A stretch of DNA of 35,655 nucleotides from a virus: positions 1 through 35,655 of the IMG/VR virus record IMGVR_UViG_3300027522_000012. The stretch is one strand, 5' to 3'. Under the pieces are notes generated by a model that made no database searches, was not told where the DNA came from, and worked only from the letters and a program-made list of their open reading frames with translations. The position numbers and the translations under genes are program-made. This document shows positions 6,949 through 17,200 of the stretch, in pieces (position 1 is the stretch's first letter; each line of letters opens with the position of its first letter).

Positions 6949-7676
6949 AAGTCAGCCTCCCAACCTTTTTTTATATCTAAAGGATCAGGTTCATGGTCTT
7001 CCATAAAAACACAGACCTCATGATCTGATCTATACTTTCCTTTTTGTTGATCAGGATACTTTGCACCTCTACTATGTGAGTATACAGTACCTTCAGGATA
7101 TGTATTAATCTTATCTCTATGGCATCTCCATAAATATGCATCACTACTATACAAAGAACCTTTTGCTCTGTCATAATAATTTACAAAGTGATCCCATATT
7201 TCTTTTGTTACTGGTGATGTGTTGTCCACATAAATTAAACTAGCATTGAATCCCATAGTAAGAAAATAATTACCACTATGCATTCCTAAATGATAATTAG
7301 CATTCCAATCTGTTTTTATTATTGCTGGAGGGGTTGTTTGAATTACTCTGTCCAGTCTATTTAAAAATAAGTTATCTAGATCTGTAAATAATATCTTACC
7401 TTCTATACCACATAACTTAGGAGCAAACAAAGACATTTTAATTGCATCCCAAAACCACCATTGCTTCATTGATAGTATATCATCCCATAACCATTTCTCT
7501 GTACATTCAACAGGTATAATGTCTTTATCTAAACCAGTAGGATCATCAGTCATACAATATGAATTAAACTCACAAGGCATGTGACGTTTGGCCATTCTAT
7601 GAATTAGGTTAGGATACTCAGCTGCAAACTTATCACCCCACTTAATTGTCATTAAGTTAATCTTTTCCTGGACCAT
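6930..7676 (-). CDS. GT-A glycosyltransferase with DLD motif
   Basis: 248 residues. ILFTDLDNLF gives a DxD motif at D99-L-D101. Upstream are SYCMTDDPTGLDKDI (39-53) and KQWWFWDAIKMSLF (71-84), the same blocks as in the neighbouring transferases. Later conserved points are LGMHSGNYFLTMGFNASLI and a SHSRGAKYPDQQ segment. These fit a family-8-like fold; donor and acceptor are unknown. A second possible start at residue 9 (MTIKWG) has an AGGA site farther away, but the first ATG also has an AAGG site and is kept. It overlaps its upstream neighbour by 20 nt. Confidence 0.78.
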   Translation of the reverse strand: MVQEKINLMTIKWGDKFAAEYPNLIHRMAKRHMPCEFNSYCMTDDPTGLDKDIIPVECTEKWLWDDILSMKQWWFWDAIKMSLFAPKLCGIEGKILFTDLDNLFLNRLDRVIQTTPPAIIKTDWNANYHLGMHSGNYFLTMGFNASLIYVDNTSPVTKEIWDHFVNYYDRAKGSLYSSDAYLWRCHRDKINTYPEGTVYSHSRGAKYPDQQKGKYRSDHEVCVFMEDHEPDPLDIKKGWEADLCKLYL

Positions 7677-8367
7677 TCAGTAACCTTATATAATAATTAT
7701 CTCTTTTAATGTTGCTCTTTTTATCTCTAGGAAAGAATTCAGAACCAACATCTGCTCCATAGTACTGTGAATAACATATACCTCTTGGAAGAGCTTTCAA
7801 CTTATCTAATTGTTTGTGTCCTAGATAATCATCATTACCTCTATACTCTAACAAGTATCGTTGATCATCATCTTTAAAGTCATCCCATATACTTGTTAAT
7901 GTATGGCCTTGCCAACCCATCACAGATGAATTAAACATAGATGGATATTTCATATCAGGATCGTCTTGTAATTCTTTAGGTTGAGCACTCCGGTCTAACC
8001 AATCAATTGGCTTCCAATAACAAAATACAGATGTTAGAAGACCAGGTGATATGTACTTATCAATATCTGATATGTCTCTATGGAATGTGGTATCTAAATC
8101 AAAGTATAGATTAGTACCTTCTTTATCTATATCAGGATGGAACAGTAACATTTTATTCCACCAACCATCATACTTAAATTTAGATATATCAACAATTTTA
8201 ATTTCAGGATGGTTAACAGTTGTAAAGTTTGTTAGTAAATAAAACTTAAATGGCTTCTTGTAGTAATTCTTACATTGCCAAAAGATGTCCCACACATGAG
8301 CATCTTTATACTTTTCTTTGACTGTGGCTTTCTCTGGTATTGTCTTTACAACAAATATGTTATTCAT
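7657..8367 (-). CDS. GT-A glycosyltransferase with DLD motif
   Basis: 236 residues. NLYFDLDTTF places the DxD motif at D90-L-D92, preceded by DGWWNKMLLFHPDI (67-80), homologous to blocks in the two transferases that follow. Residues 140-155 (PSMFNSSVMGWQGH) resemble the acceptor-side region of family-8-like enzymes. All three consecutive genes are diverged copies of one ancestral transferase. The ribosome-binding site is weak (AAAAGAAAA), and the 8-nt overlap with the preceding gene suggests coupled translation. Probably cytoplasmic. Sugar specificity is unknown. Confidence 0.77.
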   Translation of the reverse strand: MNNIFVVKTIPEKATVKEKYKDAHVWDIFWQCKNYYKKPFKFYLLTNFTTVNHPEIKIVDISKFKYDGWWNKMLLFHPDIDKEGTNLYFDLDTTFHRDISDIDKYISPGLLTSVFCYWKPIDWLDRSAQPKELQDDPDMKYPSMFNSSVMGWQGHTLTSIWDDFKDDDQRYLLEYRGNDDYLGHKQLDKLKALPRGICYSQYYGADVGSEFFPRDKKSNIKRDNYYIRLLNGPGKD

Positions 8368-8785
8368 AATAATATTTTCTTTTAATTGTTAGCCACTCAT
8401 CTATTTGTTTATCAGGTTGTTCATCTCTATGCATTAGTGTTAACGTATCAACTCTTTTGCTACATATGATATGAAGCAGTGTGTGATGATCTTGGAGGAA
8501 GAACTTTTCAATCATACCATCTCTGCCATGATTAACATATCGTATGTTAGATTTTCTAACTATATGCTCTCTTAACTTAGCATCATAATCAAAAGGTATA
8601 CGTTCATTTAATTCAGCTCTAAATTTAAATACATTATCATAACCTTGATATGTATCATTATATGTTGTGACAAGATAGTTTTTCCAACCTCGATTGTTCA
8701 CCACTTGTCTATAATAATCCATAATACTACCACGACAAGGTATAAAATATTCAGGTAACTCTACTCCTGCTGTGTTGTTTGGCAT
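8360..8785 (-). CDS. Hypothetical protein in the glycan cassette
   Basis: 141 residues, not recognised. It begins MPNNTAGVELPEYFIPC and is rich in aromatic and basic residues (DYYRQVV, RYVNHGRDGM, LTIKRKYYYE). The C-terminal half contains a His pair (QDHHTLLHIIC, 98-108) and a conserved-looking TLMHRDEQPDKQIDEW segment. No DxD, Walker or HxD motif is complete. It is tied to its neighbours by a 1-nt overlap with the oxygenase-like gene (TAATG) and an 8-nt overlap with the transferase that follows, so it is co-expressed. A glycan-related accessory role is only a guess from position. Confidence 0.55.
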   Translation of the reverse strand: MPNNTAGVELPEYFIPCRGSIMDYYRQVVNNRGWKNYLVTTYNDTYQGYDNVFKFRAELNERIPFDYDAKLREHIVRKSNIRYVNHGRDGMIEKFFLQDHHTLLHIICSKRVDTLTLMHRDEQPDKQIDEWLTIKRKYYYE

Positions 8786-9537
8786 TATGAATACGTAGCT
8801 CCCTTAGGTAACATAGTTTTATCAAATGGTGCTAGTGGCCACACTAATGCTTTGCCGGCAATATCTTCTACCATATTTTTCCATATCTCTTCATTGTATA
8901 CAACATACCCTAAAGTCATTCTTGGCTCACCACCATAAGCACTATGCCACATAATCTTATCTTCTTCTTCCTTCTTACCATAATAGCCAGTCTTCATATG
9001 CCATCCTGGTACATCAGGTATATGTACTAAGTTCTTTTCAATAGGTTTATTAATCTTGCCTTTAGAACCTTCAGGATTAATATGTCTCCAGAAACCATTA
9101 CCAGTTTCTGTAAATGTAAATAGAACATTGTACCCTGGTACATTCCAATTGTTGTGCCATGCAATGTATCCATCTTTTGGATACCACATCTTCAATGCAC
9201 AAAATCTTATACCAAGCAATGCACCCAACTCGTTATCAAGCCACTGGTTCTTTTCTTGTATTACTTTTGCTAATGATAAATCTTTAATGTGATCATTCTT
9301 GACCCATGTAGCTATCTGATTAAAATCGTAACCATGTGAGTCAGGTGGAAAGCCATCATGCGTATCATGCTCCATAGAGTTTAAACATTCAATGCTTGTT
9401 GCATACAATGATCTGTTTTCTCTAAAGAACTTTCCTTTTCGTGTCATGAGTGTTGACATGTCTAAGCCCCAGACAAATGTTTTCCACTCATTTAATAATT
9501 TTAAAATCTCCGATTGTATCTCGTATACCGGGGTCAT
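8785..9537 (-). CDS. 2OG-Fe(II) oxygenase-like protein (HxN...H...R)
   Basis: 250 residues. The C-terminal part looks like a double-stranded beta-helix oxygenase: KDGYIAWHNNWN puts H128 and N130 where the HxD/E iron ligands lie, IMWHSA gives a distal H198, and PRMTLGY gives R206, suitably placed to bind the 2-oxoglutarate carboxylate. The usual Asp/Glu ligand is replaced by Asn. Some family members, such as aspartyl beta-hydroxylase, also lack the acidic ligand and are active, so activity is possible but unproven. Related proteins are common in marine T4-like phages. It overlaps the upstream transferase by 50 nt and has a GGAG site 8 nt before the ATG. Hydroxylation of a virion protein or a sugar is possible. 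Confidence 0.62.
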   Translation of the reverse strand: MTPVYEIQSEILKLLNEWKTFVWGLDMSTLMTRKGKFFRENRSLYATSIECLNSMEHDTHDGFPPDSHGYDFNQIATWVKNDHIKDLSLAKVIQEKNQWLDNELGALLGIRFCALKMWYPKDGYIAWHNNWNVPGYNVLFTFTETGNGFWRHINPEGSKGKINKPIEKNLVHIPDVPGWHMKTGYYGKKEEEDKIMWHSAYGGEPRMTLGYVVYNEEIWKNMVEDIAGKALVWPLAPFDKTMLPKGATYS

Positions 9538-10348
9538 TGTATGTGCTCCTATCTACTAAGTCATTTGGTATTGTGTAATGCCAGAATACTGGCTCTTCGT
9601 TATTTTTTAATTCAACCTCAGGTCTATACCCTTTGATATAGTTCCACTTAGAATGAATTTCTTTTATTTTTACACCGTAGTCTGTTTTGTAGTTAGTATT
9701 AAAAAAAGCAAATGTATCCCAATACCATAACGTGTGAGGGAAATCGTAAGGCCAGTTCTTTCTAGGATTAGATTCAATCTGAGTCCTATAATTTTTATAC
9801 CACATATCTAGCATCTTAAATGTACGATTGTTCTTTTTATAAACAAACATACCACAGTGCCACTTCATACGCCAACAACCTTCAGGACCTTTAAAGTCCC
9901 ACTCATGAACTTTTGCTGTCTTAATAAGTTCTTTATGTTCTGGCTTATAATGAGTTAATTCTTCATCACGAGTTATATAAACTACTTTTGCATTGTACGG
10001 TCTATTGCATGTCATTGCCATGTCATGCTCGTCATCTATTTCGTCAAACATATGCCTGACGTCTTGGTGCTGACAATATATATCTGCATCAATATATGCT
10101 GTTATATCATAAGGAGTTTTTGTTAGTGCCCAGAGCTTAGCTCGGACATGGACTGGCACTTCCAAATGAACATGATCAAATAAATGTCTATGTTCTTCTT
10201 GGAACCAATCTTTATGTGTATAGATAGCTATCTTTGCTTCAGGATAAAAATCTTTAATTGAATCAGCACACATAACAGCTGCATCATAATAAGGTTTAGA
10301 AAATGAAGCAACTAACATAAATCCTTTAGTCTGTTGCTGGTTTTCCAT
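9488..10348 (-). CDS. GT-A glycosyltransferase with DAD motif
   Basis: 286 residues. ITAYIDADIYC gives a DxD motif at D87-A-D89 following an N-terminal Rossmann-like half (GFMLVASFSKPYYDAAVMCADSIKDFYP). WKWHC-like and WHYTIPND segments toward the C-terminus fit the acceptor side and the late His seen in family-8-like enzymes. It is more distant from the three DLD transferases than they are from one another, so it is not a recent copy. The ATG is supported by GGAGAG 5 nt upstream. It overlaps the charged 313-residue protein by 23 nt and the oxygenase-like gene by 50 nt. It is the first enzyme gene after the giant fibres. Confidence 0.77.
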   Translation of the reverse strand: MENQQQTKGFMLVASFSKPYYDAAVMCADSIKDFYPEAKIAIYTHKDWFQEEHRHLFDHVHLEVPVHVRAKLWALTKTPYDITAYIDADIYCQHQDVRHMFDEIDDEHDMAMTCNRPYNAKVVYITRDEELTHYKPEHKELIKTAKVHEWDFKGPEGCWRMKWHCGMFVYKKNNRTFKMLDMWYKNYRTQIESNPRKNWPYDFPHTLWYWDTFAFFNTNYKTDYGVKIKEIHSKWNYIKGYRPEVELKNNEEPVFWHYTIPNDLVDRSTYNDPGIRDTIGDFKIIK

Positions 10349-11267
10349 TCATACTCTCCAATGCTATAATTGCGCCTACGTAAGCGGTCAGTTCCATAAT
10401 ACTTTTTGATCTTCTAATTTTAGATTTCATATCTCTATTAGTTGTATTACGAATCACATCCATTTCAAAAGCATCTATCTTAGCTTGGAACAACTTCTCT
10501 TGATCCATTTTATGCTGACGATCCTTATCACCTACTTCTTCTTTTTTTCTCATCTTATCAAGACGATCAATTTCTTTTTTAGTATTTCTATTGATAGCTT
10601 CTTGACCTACGAGCTTATGTACCCAATACCAAGCGTCTTGATGTTCTTTGGTATTATGAATTTGGTGTGCGTCTGTAGGTCCAGGTTGACCTTGTGGGCC
10701 GTCTGGATGTCTTAGAATGAAATGCATAAGAGATTTTTTATCATTACCGTAGTAAGCAAAGATTGGCTCTGCATCATTGAACGGAAACTTCGGTTCCTGT
10801 TTTTGTTCTTGTTTTTTCTCCGGTTGCTTCTCATCATCAGCACGAGCTACAACCTTGGTTTTTTCTTCTTCCATAATATTATTCTCTCTCTCCCAAGATG
10901 TTGTCTGGGGTGGTGGTCTGTTAATATTTAAACGGTCTTTTGATTTTTCTTCTCTGGCATCTATTGTTCTATTAGCTTGCTCTGCTTCAGTTGAAGCATG
11001 CTCAGTTACTGATGCGTCATCAAAATCTCCATTCTCTTTATGCTCTTGTGGTGTCATTTTACTGGCTCCAGTAATATATTTATCATCAATATTTCCATTC
11101 TCTTTATGCTCTTGTGGTGTCATTTTTACGTTGGGCTTTATGATTTCGGACAAAGCTGGGTATAATGGATTAACAGTATTATTTTTCCAATCCATAAAAA
11201 AATAGGTATTTCTAAGTTCTTCAACAGCATAATAATCAAACAATTTTCCTTGCTCTTTATTATTCAT
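10326..11267 (-). CDS. Charged low-complexity protein with a 22-residue duplication
   Basis: 313 residues, not recognised. The first third contains two tandem copies of a 22-residue unit beginning MTPQEHKENG (about residues 49 and 71). The middle is Lys/Glu/Gln-rich (KQPEKKQEQKQEPK) and probably disordered. Then come FNDAEPIFAYYG, a collagen-like GPQGQPGP and an aromatic DAWYWVHKLVGQ segment. The last 90 residues are a likely coiled coil (KKEIDRLDKMRKKEE...QHKMDQEKLFQAK). An internal ATG at 10874-10872 (MEEEKTK) has a GGGAG sequence about 12 nt upstream and could start a shorter form. It lies directly after fibre B, separated by 20 nt with an AAGAGGA site, so a role in fibre assembly or attachment is possible but unsupported. 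Confidence 0.6.
   Translation of the reverse strand: MNNKEQGKLFDYYAVEELRNTYFFMDWKNNTVNPLYPALSEIIKPNVKMTPQEHKENGNIDDKYITGASKMTPQEHKENGDFDDASVTEHASTEAEQANRTIDAREEKSKDRLNINRPPPQTTSWERENNIMEEEKTKVVARADDEKQPEKKQEQKQEPKFPFNDAEPIFAYYGNDKKSLMHFILRHPDGPQGQPGPTDAHQIHNTKEHQDAWYWVHKLVGQEAINRNTKKEIDRLDKMRKKEEVGDKDRQHKMDQEKLFQAKIDAFEMDVIRNTTNRDMKSKIRRSKSIMELTAYVGAIIALESMNGKPATD
11028..11126 (-). repeat. Perfect 33-bp direct repeat, 66-bp period
   Basis: Bases 11028-11060 and 11094-11126 are identical over 33 positions. They encode the two copies of the MTPQEHKENG unit in the 313-residue protein. The 66-bp offset is in frame (22 codons). The lack of silent changes suggests a recent duplication. Confidence 0.9.
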
Positions 11268-11287
11268 ATTATAAAGTCCTCTTATTG

Positions 11288-14200
11288 TTAAGCGGTCCTA
11301 ACCCATAAACTCACTGTGCTTATCACTTCAGTTTCATCATCTATGTTAGTACCGACGTATGCTTTGTTATAATCTTTGTTCCAAACTTTAGACCATACCT
11401 TATTATATATCTTTGTATAAACAGCCGTATATGCCTTAGTGTATGATCCACCATATAGTTTGATATAATCTTTAGCCCAGTCACCACTATACTCTTTAAT
11501 ATAATTTGCTTCCCAAATCTTACTATATGTTTTAGAATAATCTTTTGTATAATTCTTATTGTATTGTCCCACATATACCTTGTTGTAGTCAACACTAAAG
11601 TTCACTTCTCCTACATATATTTTAGACCATATCTTTGTATATGTCTTGTCATAATTTTTAGTATAGTTACGATCAAAGGTTCCTGTGTATACAGCAGTGT
11701 AATCTTTTGAATAATCTTTTGTATAGTTTGCTTCGTAGTCTGTACTATATGTCTTTGTGTAGTCTCTATCATATGTTCTTTCATAAGATGCTTGCCATAC
11801 TTTTGTATAAGCTCTATCACCTGTATATGTTCCAGTGTATGCTTTTGTATAATCTCTATCGTATGATTTTTCATATTCTTTAATGTATGATGTTGCACTA
11901 GTGTAGCCACCCTCATAAACTTTAGTCCATCCTGTTGTATACTCAGTAGTGTAAGCTCCAACAAATGTTGCAAGTGCCCAATTTGTACCTACAAATTCTG
12001 TATCACCTGACCACAGTTTTGTATATCTTACAGGACCAGAATATGAACCTGTCCATACTTTAGTGTAGGATTTTGAATATGTTTTAGTATAGTCGGCAGT
12101 ATAAGTTTTTTGATATTCTACAAGATAGTCTTTTGTCCATGTTGAGATAAACTCTTTATTATAATCACCCAACCATTCTTTAGTCCAAAGTTTTGTATAA
12201 GAAGCCTCATAGTCTTTTGTCCATTGCTTAGTAAACTCTTGTTGCCATAAACCTTCGTAGTGAGCTACATATGCTTTAGTCCACACTCTTCCATAATTAA
12301 CTGAATAGTCTGTATCAAATGTACCAGTGTAGACAGTTACATAATCTTTATCCCAATTCTTAGTATAGAATTTTTCCCATTCTCTAAACCAGTCAGTATG
12401 CCAATCCTTATCATAATTTTTTTCCCATAGAGTTGAGTATACAGTTGTATATGTTTTTACATAATCTTTATCATAGTTAGTTACCCACTCATGAGTCCAA
12501 TTAGCATGCCAAATTTTAACATAATCTTTTAACCATAACTTCGTATAGATTGTTGTATAATCTTTTTCATATTCACCCACCCATACTTTAGCATACACAG
12601 CATCATAATCTTTATTCCAAACTTTAGTATAGGTCTTAACATAATTTTTTATATAATCTTTATTCCATATCTTAGTATATGTCTTAACATAGTTTTTAAG
12701 ATAATCTGTAGAATAATCTTTAGTCCAGATCTTAGTATAGTTGGCATCAAACGATCCTTCGTACGCATCAGCATAAGCTTTATTATATAATTTCTGGTAA
12801 TTCTTTTCCCATATTTTAGTATACACACCAGTGTATGTTTTAACATAATCTTTATTGTAGTCTGTTGTATATGTCTTTACATAATTTTTAAGATAATCTT
12901 TGTTGTAATCTTTAACCCAGATCTTTGTATACTCACCTACCCAAACCTTTGCATAATCTTTATTATAGTCTTTAGTCCAGATCTTAGTATAAATTTTAGT
13001 CCATACTTTTTCATAATTTTTAGTCCAATCAACATGGTAGTCTTTAGACCATATCTTTGTATAATCTTTACCCCATACTTTAGTATAAATTTTAGTATAG
13101 TTAGTCTCATCTGATCCTGACTCATAGCCACCATAGTATGTTGGACCTACCCAAATCTTAGTGTATTCTTTATCCCATACTTTAGCATAAATCTTTGTAT
13201 AATCTTTAGTCCAAGATAATTGATATGCTTTAACATAGTTTTTAAGATAGTCTTTTGAATAATCCTTTTGCCATACTTTAGTATAGTTAGCATCAAAGCT
13301 ACCTTCATAGGCTTTAACATAAGTCTTGGACCAAATTTTGGTATAGACTGCATCATAATCTTTAACGTAATCTTTATTGTACACACCTACATAAGAACCA
13401 ACCCATACCTTAGCATAAATTTTAGTATAGTTAGTTTCATCATCTCCAGACTCATAGCCACCATAGTAAGTTGGGCCTACCCATATCTTAGTATAGTTAG
13501 CATCAAATGAACCATCAAAAGATCCCTCATATGATTTAACATAATTTTTAGACCAAAGTTTTGTATAAATTTTAGTGTAGTCTTTTACATAATCTTTTTC
13601 ATATACACCCACCCATACTTTAGCATAAATCTTTGTATAGTCTTTAGTCCAAATTTTAGTATAAGTTTTAACATAATCTTTATGCCAATGTTGAGCCCAT
13701 GTGTTAACATAAATTTTAAGATAATCTTTATCGTAGGTTGTAGTGTAATCTTTGGAATATGTTTTAACATATGTTGCATCAAAGGATCCTTCATATACAG
13801 CATCATAATCTTTACTGTATGTCTTTACGTAATTTTTAACATAATCTTTATTCCATACCTTAGTATAGGTTTTAACATATGCTGTATCAAATGTACCTTC
13901 ATAAGTTGTTGTATATGTTTTCACATAATCTTTAACATAACCTTTAACCCAACCTTTAGTATATTCCCCTAGCCAGACTTTAGCATATATTTTAGTATAG
14001 TCTTTTGACCAGATCTTAGTATAGGCTTTAACATAATCTTTATCATATGTTGTTGTATAGGCCTTGACATAATTTTTAAGATAGTCTTTATTATAATCTG
14101 TTGTATAAGTCTTAACCCATATCTTAGTATAGTTAGCATCAAATGATCCCTCATATGCTTTAGTCCATACTTTTGTGTATAGCTTTTCATATGCTTTTAC

Positions 14201-17200
14201 ATAATTTGCAGTCCACGAGTCTTGATATGCTGCCTCATAATCTTTAAGATAATTTTTAGACCATAACTTTGTATAGATTTTTACATAATCTTTTTCCCAG
14301 ATCTTTGTATACTCTCCTACCCATACCTTATTATAAATTTTAGTATAGTCAGCACCATAACTCTTTACATAATTCTTTTCCCAGATCTTAGTATACTCTG
14401 CATCATAACTCTTTACATAGTTTTTAAGATAGTCTTTTGAATAAGCTTTTTGCCATGCTTTAGTATAGTCTGTGGAGTAATCTTTGACCCATACCTTAGT
14501 ATAGTTAGCATCAAACGAACCTTCATATACATCTACATAATCTTTATTGTATAGCTTATTCCAAATCTTAGTATACTCTCCAACCCAAACCTTTGCATAT
14601 ATTTTAGTATAGTCTTTAGTCCAGATCTTTGTATAAGTCTTAACATAATCTTTAAGATAATCTTTAGTCCAAACTTTTGTATACTCACCTACCCATACTT
14701 TTGCATAAATTTTAGTATAATCTTTTTGCCAAATTTTAGTATACTCTCCTACCCAAACTTTAGAGTATATCTTTGTATAATCTTTAGTCCATACCTTAGC
14801 CCAAACTTTAGTATACTCACCTAGCCAGACTTTAGCATAGATTTTAGTATAGTTAGTCTCATCTGATCCAGACTCATAGCCACCATAGTAAGTTGGTCCA
14901 ACCCAGATCTTAGTATAGTTAGCATCAAATGATCCCTCATATATTTTAGTATAGTCTTTACCATAATCTTTAGCCCACACTTTAGTATAGTTAGCATCAA
15001 ACGATCCTTCGTATACAGCATCATAAGCTTTAGCCCATACTTTAGTATAGTTAGCATCAAACGATCCTTCGTATACTTTATCATAGGCCTTACTATATGT
15101 TTTAACATAATTTTTGAGATAGTCTGTACTGTAATCTTTAGCCCATACCTTTGTATAGTTAGCATCAAACGATCCCTCATACACAGCATCATAGGCTTTA
15201 ACATAACCTTTGACCCAACCTTTAGTATATTCCCCTAGCCAAACTTTAGCATAGATTTTAGTATAGTCTTTTGACCAGATCTTAGTATACACTTTATCAT
15301 AATCTTTCAACCATAACTTTGTATAAGTCTTTACATAATCCTTGTCCCATAGTTTGGTATAGATAGTGGTGTATGTTTTGACATAATCTTTATCCCAAAG
15401 TTTAGACCATACTTTTGTATACGCAGCATCAAAAGATCCTTCATATATTTTTGTATAAGTCTTAACCCAATTTTTAGTATAGTCAGCTGAATAATCTTTA
15501 ACATAATCTTTAGTCCACAATCTATGCCACTCTTTAGCATACTCAGCTTCCCAGGCTTTTACATATGTTTTAACATAATTCTTTTCCCATATCTTAGTAT
15601 AGTCGCCTTCATAATGTTTTAAGTATCTGGCAGAAAATGATTGTTGGTATGCTTTCTCATATGTTGTTTCATAATCTTTGGAATATGTTTTGAGGTAATT
15701 TTTTCTATATCTTTTAACATAATCTTTTTGCCAGATCTTTGTATAGGTTTTAAGATAGTCTTTACTATAATCAGCATCATAAGATTTAACATAATTTTTT
15801 AGATAGTCAGTAGTATATGTCTTAGTCCATATCTTAGTATAGTCTGCATCAAACGATCCCTCATATACATCTACGTAATTTTTATTGTATAGCTTTTGAT
15901 AATTTTTAAGGTAATCTGTTTCCCATAACTTAGTCCAAACTTTAGTATATGTCTTAACATAATTTTTTATATAATCTTTATTCCATACTTTAGTATAAAC
16001 CCCTACATAATTTTTAGTCCAGATCTTAGTATAGTTAGCATCAAATGACCCCTCATATACATCAACATAATCTTTGTTGTATAACTTATTCCAGATCTTT
16101 GTATACTCACCTACCCATACTTTAGCATAAATCTTTGTATAATCTTTAGTCCAGATCTTTGTATAAATTTTAGTGTAGTCTTTTAGATAATCTTTTTCAT
16201 ATAATTTAGTATACTCACCTACCCAAACCTTTGCATATACTTTGTCATAGGCCTTAGTCCATACTTTAGTATATTCCCCTACCCATACTTTAGCATATAT
16301 TTTAGTCCAGGCACCAACATAAATTTTAGTGTAGTTAGTCTCATCTGATCCAGACTCATAGCCACCATAGTAAGTTGGACCTACCCAAATCTTAGTGTAT
16401 TCTTTATCCCATACTTTAGTATAATTAGCATCAAAAGAACCTTCATATATCTTAGTGTAATCTTTATTCCAGATCTTTGTATAGTTAGCATCAAACGAAC
16501 CTTCGTATACTTTATCATATGCTTTAGTATATGTCTTAGTCCAGATCTTAGTATACACTGCATCATAATCTTTTTGCCATACCTTAGTATAGTTAGCATC
16601 AAACGAACCTTCGTATGCAGCATCATAAGCTTTTACATAACCTTTAACCCAACCTTTAGTATACTCACCCAACCATACCTTTGCATAAATTTTAGTATAG
16701 CCAGTTGTGAATGTACCCTCATAAGTTGTAGTATATGTTTTAACATAATTTTTTATATAGTCTTTATTGTAGTCAGTACTATAATCAGCTGACCAAACTT
16801 TAGTGTATGCTTTTACATAGTCCTTTGTATATCCTTTAACCCAACCTTTAGTATATAACCCTAACCATACTTTTGAATATATCTTAGTATAATCTTTTTC
16901 CCAGATCTTAGTATAGGCTTTAACATAATCCTTATCCCATAACTTAGTATAAATTTTTGTATAGGCTTTAACATAATCTGTTTCATAATTTTTTACATAG
17001 TTTTTAAACCAATTATTTTGATACTTCTTAACATAATCTTTTGTCCATATCTTAGTATAGAGCTTATGCCATTCTTGAGCATAAGATGTTTCCCAAACTT
17101 TTTGGTATTGTGTAATATATGACTTGACCCAATTCTTTGTATAGTTACCTGTATAGGTTTTAGTCCACAATTTTGTATATAATTTAACGTAGCCTTTTTC

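Noticed and set aside
6977-7174. 65-codon minus-strand frame within a glycosyltransferase
   Set aside because: Lies wholly inside the transferase with the DLD motif, in another frame, with no recognisable features.
11073-11084. GATAAATA on the minus strand inside the charged protein as a late promoter
   Set aside because: First base differs from the consensus, it lies inside a coding repeat region, and no gene start follows at a suitable distance.
10777-11205. 142-codon plus-strand frame opposite the charged protein
   Set aside because: Antisense of a Lys/Glu-rich low-complexity gene, giving Ser/Cys/Phe-rich sequence. The minus frame has a proper start site and neighbours on the same strand.
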